From: Homarus americanus
Lineage: Eukaryota; Arthropoda; Malacostraca; Decapoda; Nephropidae
Direction of reading: 5' to 3'
Assembly: GCF_018991925.1 (NCBI RefSeq)
Contig: NW_024753869.1
Location: 157,001 to 221,000, forward strand
DNA length: 64,000 bases
Notes under the pieces: model-generated
Database searches by the model: none
What the model saw: the letters and a program-made list of their open reading frames with translations, nothing else
Told to the model about the DNA's origin: nothing
Translations under genes and position numbers: made by a program
Shown: piece by piece, positions 57,831-64,000 of the stretch
How the letters are laid out: each line of letters opens with the position of its first letter
Position numbering within the stretch: the first letter of the stretch is position 1

Positions 57831-58546
57831 TGTAAGGGCTGTAACGAGCGGGATGGTTGACCGCCGCTCGTTTGCGGTCCCACTAGGGGAGGGGGGGGTG
57901 AGACGGAGGTGAGAAGGTCACTGCTGCCTAATCGCACGCCAGACATGATCCAGCCTTCACCACAGCTGTTACTTCACCCAGCTGTTCGATTCCAACTCTG
58001 GTCGTGTACTCATCTGAGGTTCCTGGGGCTCGTGGGCTGATTCCCCAGTCCTTCACTATTCGGCTGTCAACTCTGGCCACCTACTCCAGCTCCGGTCGCG
58101 GTTGCCACGTGATCGCCACTTTCTCCACGCCCTATCCACCGTTCGTGCCCTGGCGTCTCTCCTGTGTGGCAAGACATCGCCCACCAACGCCGGCACCAAG
58201 TGAGGAAGCTGCCCTGGACCTTCCCCCTGAGAGCGGATCACCGCGTTACCAGAACATTCCACCTTGCTGGTTAGGAGGAAGATTCATCTGCAGCCGTAGG
58301 AAATACCTGTACTTTGTTGTATTGATTATTTTGTTTCAAGTAATTGTTTGACTCCAGTGCTGTTTATTTAATATTTGTGAGAGTGGTGTCAGAGTTAAAT
58401 TATTGTGATTATTTTCGTAGTAAAGAGATGTCAATCTCTAACGGTTGTTTGTTACACCTTGGAAACCCATGGTTCTTGACTTTCCTTTTTATAAGATCCT
58501 GATTAGGCTGGCAAGGGATTTATATCCCAAAGGACAGGCCTTTACA
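57831..58546 (+). mobile_element. Solo LTR, 716 bp, perfect 5-bp target duplication
   Basis: It begins TGTAAGGGCTGTAACGAGCG and ends GGACAGGCCTTTACA. The five bases immediately before (57826-57830) and after (58547-58551) are both ATTGG, a perfect target duplication. No internal retrotransposon region adjoins it. Blocks shared with 48804-49606 include CTCGTGGGCTG, CCGTAGGAAATA, GTGGTGTCAGAGTT, AGTAAAGAGATG, TCTTGACTTTCC-like sequence and AAGATCCTGATTAG. The 115-codon plus frame inside it (58004-58351) is not conserved in the other copy and is not a gene. LTRs normally carry the element's promoter and polyadenylation signal; I could not place these with confidence. Confidence 0.88.
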
Positions 58547-58605
58547 ATTGGCAACTTTTGAATCACCCTGTAAGGTGTGAGTTCTTTTAAAGACAAAAAA
58601 GCATA

Positions 58606-58625
58606 ATAATAATAATAATAATAAT

Positions 58626-58668
<43 letters not shown>

Positions 58669-58690
58669 GTAGTAGTAGTAGTAATGGAAA
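58606..58690. repeat. (AAT)n and (AGT)n microsatellite
   Basis: About 22 ATA/AAT units with one ATTAAT slip, then five AGT units. Confidence 0.94.
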
Positions 58691-58789
58691 TAATAATATC
58701 AATAACATGACAGATAGAAAGCTCCGACATAACAGGTTTATACTGTATTCTACTCTCTTAGTGAGTCATAGAAGAGTACTGCCCTGGAG

Positions 58790-58792
<3 letters not shown>

Positions 58793-58829
<37 letters not shown>
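58793..58829. repeat. (CT)n microsatellite
   Basis: A perfect CT dinucleotide run of about 18 units. Confidence 0.95.
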
Positions 58830-58835
<6 letters not shown>

Positions 58836-59260
58836 GTTTATTATTGCAATGTCTCTTATGTCGCCTTACATCCCTATCTGTAAATATATATATTTACTTA
58901 TCTGTTTCTCCCTTGTGTATGTATTTGTATTTTGTTTCACGTAAATGTTTGTCGTATTTCAGGTAAAATGAGTCAATAAACTGATGTTTATTCACAACTC
59001 GCAAGGCTTGAAGGCTGTGACGTCATGCAAACACAACCCTTTGTTCGGCAAATGAAAGATCAACCTGTCGAAAAACTGCATTTCCCACAACAGCGAAAAG
59101 CAATTTTTAGGGGAGCAAAACTCGGCGTGTAGGACTGTGTTAGGAGCGCTCTCAATCGCCGGACGAAGGTACGTCAGGCCGCCCTCTGGTGAACTCCTTG
59201 GCCTAGCTTGGCTCATACTTAATGGTCCTCCAGTCACGTGCTGCTCCTCATCAGGCTACA
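58830..59260. other. Unique DNA without recognisable gene
   Basis: About 430 bp. The 81-codon minus frame at 58992-59237 matches no family I know. Confidence 0.45.
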
Positions 59261-59294
59261 GCACTTAACCTCTCAGTCTGTACCTGCATGACCA

Positions 59295-59548
59295 CTCAGA
59301 CTGTACCTCGGCTGCATGATTTCCGAGTCCTCATCTGCATGACTTGCGGCTCCTCAGTTGCATGACTTCCGGGTCCTCAGCTGCATGACTTCCGGGTCCT
59401 CAGCTGCCTGACTTCCGGGTCCTCAGCTGCCTGACTTCCGGGCCCTCAGCTGCCTGACTTCCGGGCCCTCATCTGCCTGACTTCCGGGCCCTCAGCCGCA
59501 TGACTTCCGTGTCCTCAGCTACATGACTTCCGGATCCTCAACTGCATA
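59295..59548. repeat. 23-bp minisatellite
   Basis: About 11 copies of CTCAGCTGCATGACTTCCGG plus GTC, with GCCTGACTTCCGGGCC variants grouped in the middle. Confidence 0.9.
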
Positions 59549-59549
59549 T

Positions 59550-59915
59550 TTTCTCACCCTTGTCAACTACAAAGATCCCTGAGGAAGACAGCTGCATTAA
59601 TATCAAAGGGACTGTTACTTTGATGGCTGTCAGTTAAATGACCCCAGAGACTAAAGCGGCGTAATCTCCCTCCCTAACCTCCTCCTCTCCTTCCCTCCCT
59701 CCTTCTCTCACCTCCCTCCCTCCTGGACTAACTGGACTTTCTGCGTGACTGTACGAGTGTACGGTATACTTCCTGACCCTCTTTACAACCAGTAACTTCA
59801 CCTGACACCTCGTAGACACTCAATGTAACACAACTGTACCTGACTAATACAACTTGTCTACAGGTGGTCTCCTGCCTGTTACAGACACCACAAGACGCCT
59901 GAGAAACACAACTCT
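59550..59915. other. Unique DNA with a CCTCCCT patch
   Basis: About 370 bp, with a CT-rich patch at 59665-59725. Nothing else recognised. Confidence 0.5.
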
Positions 59916-59917
59916 AA

Positions 59918-60062
59918 GGAACACACCCAGAGGAACACACCCTGGGGAACACGCTCTGATGAACACGCCCACAGGAACACGCTCTGAGGAATACACCCTG
60001 AAGAACACAACCTAAAGAACACACCCAGAGGAACACACCCTGAGGAACACACCCTGCTGAAC
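59918..60062. repeat. 15-bp AGGAACACACCCTGA repeat
   Basis: About nine copies of a 15-bp unit (AGGAACACACCCTGA, with AACACGCTCTGA and AACACACCCAG variants). Confidence 0.87.
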
Positions 60063-60117
60063 AACCCCGGCGGAACGCGGTAAAGGCGAACTCTATACAC
60101 GCTCCTGTAACACTGAG

Positions 60118-60568
60118 TTCCATAAGTGATTACATTCCACTAAATACTAAACCGCTGGTACACAAGGAGGCTGTATGGGCGGCACTGCACTCGACTGTCT
60201 TCATTTCTCTAACTGTAAAGTAGATACCCATTGAGAGTTGACTGGAGTAGTGTCACATCGGAGCCAGCGACCAAAGGAACACGAGGCTCGTTCTTTGTCC
60301 CTTCAGTTCTCACATTCCTATCGTAGTTAGTTCCATAAGTCTGACTGTCTGTTAGGAGTAGTGTGGATACAGCACACTGTAGACTAAGCCTTCGGTACAC
60401 AAAGAGGCAGGGTGGTCGGCATTGAGCTCAACTACAGTACATACACTTCCTCAATTGTAAACTAAGGTACCGATTCATAACCGGGTAAACTGGGATCTCG
60501 GGGCGTAAACCAGCGGCCCCAATGACGGTAGGCAAGTGCTGCATCCACTCTGCCACCTCACCACTAAA
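60118..60568 (-). mobile_element. Tandem pair of tRNA-derived SINE copies
   Basis: On the minus strand the element opens near 60568 with GGTGAGGTGGCAGAGTGGAT, in which TGGCAGAGTGG fits the pol III box A. A decayed box B region (CCGCTGGTTTACGCCCC) and the body follow. The body segment CCATAAGT..., ACTAA(A/G)CC, GGTACACAA(G/A)GAGGC and TGTAAA.TA occurs twice in the same orientation, at about 60118-60235 and 60329-60480, with many differences. So this is a dimer, or one insertion beside an older copy. Confidence 0.6.
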
Positions 60569-60569
60569 A

Positions 60570-62255
60570 GTTCTCTAAGGGAAGCTTATTCTTACACCAG
60601 ATTCCCAACATATTGAAAACAACAACTCCCCCTCCGGCTCATAACCTTCCTGCCATGAGTGCTTCGGTCTACTAATAAGGCTGCTCCATGACAGAACCTT
60701 TAAAATAATTAAACAGTGACGTATAGGAAAACACTTGAGAGTTTCCATAACATAAGTCATGATAACTGTTTAATACAACTACATCACTTATATGTCTCTC
60801 TGCAGTAGGAAAGTAAAGCTAGACATTTATACATTCAGTCATTCCAATATCAAATCCAGACCTAAAAAAAAATAGTAACAGAGCCTGAGGTGTATGAGGT
60901 GGCTCTACCGTACTCAGCTTTTGTTGCAGCCAATATATGATGACAGATCAATGGTGGGTGGTGAGAGAGCCTCGTCTGTCAGTGTTGCTTTGTTGTCCAG
61001 AAGAAGTATATGAACATGACAGAGATGTTATATAAGTGGTCGCGGTCGAGGGAGGTCAACGAACTGTTTACCTCTGGTCCAAGACTTGTTCAATAACTGG
61101 TCGAGACGGAAGAGCTGCAGACATTGGAAACAGCGAAGAGTGAAGATTAAAGATCCAAGAGTGAAGATCCAAGAGTCAATATCCAAGCCTTTATATCCAG
61201 TCGAAATTACTACAAGGGGAAGAACCCATAATACAATAACAAATTTCACAGGAGGTCAGACTAGTGGTGGCGAGGCTCCTCCGTCGAGTGACCGGAGGGC
61301 GTCTCAGTGATGGCAGCAGGGAGGGGAGAGGAGGGGCCGACTACCACATAAATATTCAATGTCCGCAGGCACAATAAAGTACTCGCCCCTGTCTGCTTGT
61401 TTCTCTCTCTATCTCTACAGGTCTACAGGAGGAACCACAAAGGCTAGAAAGTTTATATTAGGCACGAATATATATCTCCCCGGGCGGTAAAGGTCACACT
61501 TGCAAGCGGCTGTCACTGACCCCTGTGTCTGTGGGTGTTATAGAGGCTGTGTGTGTTCGGCGAGGAGAATTAAGTCATGTGTGGATGATATGATTCTTCT
61601 GCTAAAGGCTTTTGAAGATAAGTTTTCTGTAGGTATTGTCTTATACCACCTCGTTCCTCTGTGTTTCATCTACAGGGATCATAAAGTAACCTTAGATGAG
61701 GTGTGATAGCTCGTTACTACCACATGCTTCCTTAGATTTGATGGAAGATGATCTATAACCAGTATGAGCTGAAGGCATGTGGATGGAACCGAACCTTACG
61801 ACCATTCATCATAACGTACAAAGGAAGAACAATACCTGTATATACTAATATTGGAATCGTTGTAACTTTAACTCAATATATACGAGAATTTGTAGAAAAC
61901 GTAAAATAAACAAATGGAAGAATTATTGACCTGGTTTAAAATTTAAGTTGAAAGCGAAAAATATATTGCACAAACCTGCGACCTCAACACCCTGGATCAA
62001 GAGAGGAAAGGTTTAAATTACTCTCAGACATCCAAGACGCTGGGAGAATTAAGCACCAGATGATGCTCTTATAACAATGCCAAATCTAAATGGTCATGTG
62101 GCAAGCGAACAAAAATGGCATGGAAAATATTATGAGATAGTTTAGTATTTTGTCAAAAGAGTGAGGAAAGGGAGGCAATAAGACCATACATTATTTATAA
62201 CTATACTGATTATTACTCAGATATTCACTGACCAAGACGCAGGTAAACAAGAAAA
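60570..62255. other. Unique DNA without recognisable gene
   Basis: About 1.7 kb. A short cluster of GAAGATCCAAGAGT repeats lies near 61137-61190. Frames of 60-74 codons on both strands are unrecognised. Confidence 0.45.
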
Positions 62256-62262
62256 ATATGTA

Positions 62263-62400
62263 CACTAGGTAACAAAAGTCATGTCGCCTCACCTGCCTCG
62301 TCATGATCCCAGAGCTTCAGAAACTTGTGAAACCGACACAGGTCTCTGAATCTTTGGGTTCGTGATGAGGCAGGTGAAGCGAGAGGACTTTTGTTGAGTG
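62263..62400. mobile_element. Foldback MITE, 138 bp, Tc1/mariner-like, TA-flanked
   Basis: The segment is a near-complete palindrome. The left arm CACTAGGTAACAAAAGTC (62263-62280) pairs with GACTTTTGTTGAGTG (62386-62400), apart from a 3-base gap. Inner arms TCACCTGCCTC (62289-62299) and GAGGCAGGTGA (62367-62377) pair perfectly, and TTCAGAAACTTGTG pairs with CACAGGTCTCTGAA. Only a few bases near 62330 remain unpaired. TA dinucleotides flank both ends (62261-62262 and 62401-62402), as in Tc1/mariner insertions, and CACT..AACAAAAGT resembles such termini. There is no coding capacity. Transcribed, it would form a stem of about 65 bp with a few mismatches and G-U pairs, like a pre-miRNA or endo-siRNA source. 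Confidence 0.78.
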
Positions 62401-62404
62401 TATA

Positions 62405-62935
62405 TAAAAAAAATAAAGAAATGAAAAATCTAAGAATAATTAATATATAAACAAAATACTAAAGAAGATATTAAAACACAATCTCGATAAACTAAAATAC
62501 AAATTATTACATGGAATTCACAATGAAATTATTAGCGTATAAGCTATAATCACGAGCACATTTATACAAGAAACTATTTAGCGGTCAGAGGCGACGAAGG
62601 ATTATGTGATGAAGATAAATAAGACTTAACAGGAAATAGTTGAAGAAAATATAATGGGAAATAAATTAAAAATGAAATGCAGAAAAAGAAAACATATTAC
62701 ACAAAATATTCATAGTACAGGAAACTAGTGCACAGAAAGGCAAAAAATATATATATGACTTTATAAAATGTGGAAAATATGTTAATAAATGATAAAGGTG
62801 GAAATATACAGATTATGAATTACCAAAAAACTAAATGTGGATGGAATTGAGAGTTTGAACACTTATTAAATATGTAAAATATACATAACATATTCGAGGC
62901 AAATACTATTAACAAAGTCTCAAGAGTATTAAAAG
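62405..62935. other. A-rich DNA, nothing recognised
   Basis: About 530 bp of very A-rich sequence between the foldback element and an 18-bp minisatellite. Confidence 0.5.
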
Positions 62936-62937
62936 CC

Positions 62938-63171
62938 TTGTGGATGATGTGGTTTATGTGGATGATGTGGTCTATGTGGATGATGTGGTCTATGTGGATG
63001 ATGTGGTCTATGTGGATGGTGTGGTTTATGTGGATGATGTGGTCTATGTGGATGATGTGGTCTATGTGGATGATGTGGTCTATGTGGATGATGTGGTTTA
63101 TGTAGATGATGTGGTCTATGTGGATGATGTGGTCTATGTGGATGATGTGGTCTATGTGGATGATGTGGTCA
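62938..63171. repeat. 18-bp minisatellite
   Basis: Thirteen copies of GTGGATGATGTGGTCTAT, with TTTAT in three copies and one GTAGAT. Both strands are open (VDDVVY on plus, HIDHII on minus) because 18 is divisible by three. Confidence 0.94.
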
Positions 63172-63309
63172 CCGTCTTCAACACACAGCAGACAGGCTTT
63201 ACACATGATAAATCTGTCTTATGTTAAATAGTGAACCACGAACTACTTTACTTGATTAGACGAACGGTGATTAGGAAGACGTAGTTATGATGGTTAGCGT
63301 AATCTAGAT

Positions 63310-63785
63310 ACATTTGGGGTGCGAGGTGGAGTGGGTGGATATAATGACTGGGAAATTGGAGTGGGTGGGTGGGAGTAGACGGCTGGAGGAGGTGGAGTGG
63401 GTGGGTAATAACTGGAGGAGGTGGAGTGAATTTGGGGAGTTAATGACTGGAAGGAATTAGGTGGGGTGGGGGTAATAACTGGGAGGTGGAGTGGGTGAGG
63501 TAATAACTGGAGGAGGTGGAGTGGGTGGGGGTAATAACTGGAGGAGGTGGAGTGGGTAGAGGTAATAACTGGAGGAGGTGGAGTGGGTGGGGTAATAACT
63601 GGAGGAGGTGGAGTGGGTGAGGTAATAACTGGAGGAGGTGGAGTGGGTGGGGTAATAACTGGAGGAGGTGGAGTGGGTGGGGGTAATAACTGGAGGAGGT
63701 GGAGTGGGTAGAGGTAATAACTGGAGGAGGTGGAGTGGGTGGAGGTAATAACTGGAGGAGGTGGAGTGGGTGGAGCAGGTAGGAG
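63310..63785. repeat. 30-bp minisatellite
   Basis: About 15 copies of AACTGGAGGAGGTGGAGTGG plus GTGGGGTAAT. The first four are degenerate, the rest regular with GGTGG, GGTGA and GGTAGA variants. Confidence 0.92.
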
Positions 63786-63876
63786 GTGGGCGAAGGAGGG
63801 CGGTGTCAGATTGAATAAATATCAGAGCTGTGGTCAGTTTCAACAAGGAGGGGACACCCTTGACTACTGAGCCTCC

Positions 63877-63882
<6 letters not shown>

Positions 63883-63933
<51 letters not shown>
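63883..63933. repeat. (AC)n microsatellite
   Basis: A perfect AC dinucleotide run of about 25 units. Confidence 0.97.
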
Positions 63934-63937
<4 letters not shown>

Positions 63938-64000
63938 ATGTAACACCAGTGAGAAGAACAAATGTACTAAGTTTCGCTGTAATTTAACCTTGTTGCTGCC

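Noticed and set aside
58004..58351. 115-codon frame as an independent gene
   Set aside because: It lies wholly inside a solo LTR and is not conserved in the other LTR copy.
58547..58560. Primer-binding site ATTGGCAAC after the LTR end
   Set aside because: The ATTGG is matched by ATTGG just before the LTR, so it is the target duplication and no internal region follows.
61028..61036. TTATATAAG as a TATA box
   Set aside because: An isolated motif in AT-rich DNA, without an initiator at the right distance or a following exon.

Overview
This window looks like gene-poor nuclear DNA from an arthropod, most likely a decapod crustacean. Three things point there. Blocks of the arthropod telomere pentamer TTAGG/CCTAA sit inside the sequence. 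Simple repeats and minisatellites are extremely dense. The non-LTR retrotransposon and tRNA-derived SINE remnants resemble families I know from decapod genomes. The species call is inference. There are no bacterial operons, no CRISPR array and no complete protein-coding gene.

Layout. 1-5.3 kb: GA-rich DNA, 23-bp and 40-bp minisatellites, a telomere-like block and TG, AG and AC microsatellites. 5.3-9 kb: AT-rich unique DNA with one exon-like segment and a perfect 16-bp hairpin. 9-20.5 kb: an almost unbroken chain of unrelated minisatellites (units of 36, 32, 41, 15, 20, 19, 28 and 39 bp), whose unit lengths create long fictitious reading frames when divisible by three. 20.5-26 kb: TA arrays, a degraded palindromic DNA element, a LINE fragment, a frameshifted LINE copy with an octamer tail, a tRNA-derived SINE, and a huge CAA/AAT array beside a LINE 3' end. 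26-34 kb: mostly featureless DNA, then a second LINE family. 35-46 kb: a 38-bp minisatellite, two LINE copies head to head, and 20-32-bp minisatellites. 46-59 kb: two solo LTRs of one family with perfect 5-bp target duplications, a small TA-flanked palindromic element, a CCCCACA-rich block, a TTAGG block and more minisatellites. 59-64 kb: a tandem SINE pair, a 138-bp TA-flanked foldback element and three minisatellites.

No genes are seen working together. The window is best read as intergenic or intronic DNA shaped by tandem amplification and by at least five mobile-element classes (two LINE families, an LTR retrotransposon, SINEs and Tc1/mariner-like miniature elements). Three short segments (5905-5965, 18047-18120, 22793-22886) have convincing splice signals and could be exons of genes extending beyond the window, but none is proven. 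The strongest results are the two solo LTRs and the palindromic TA-flanked elements.
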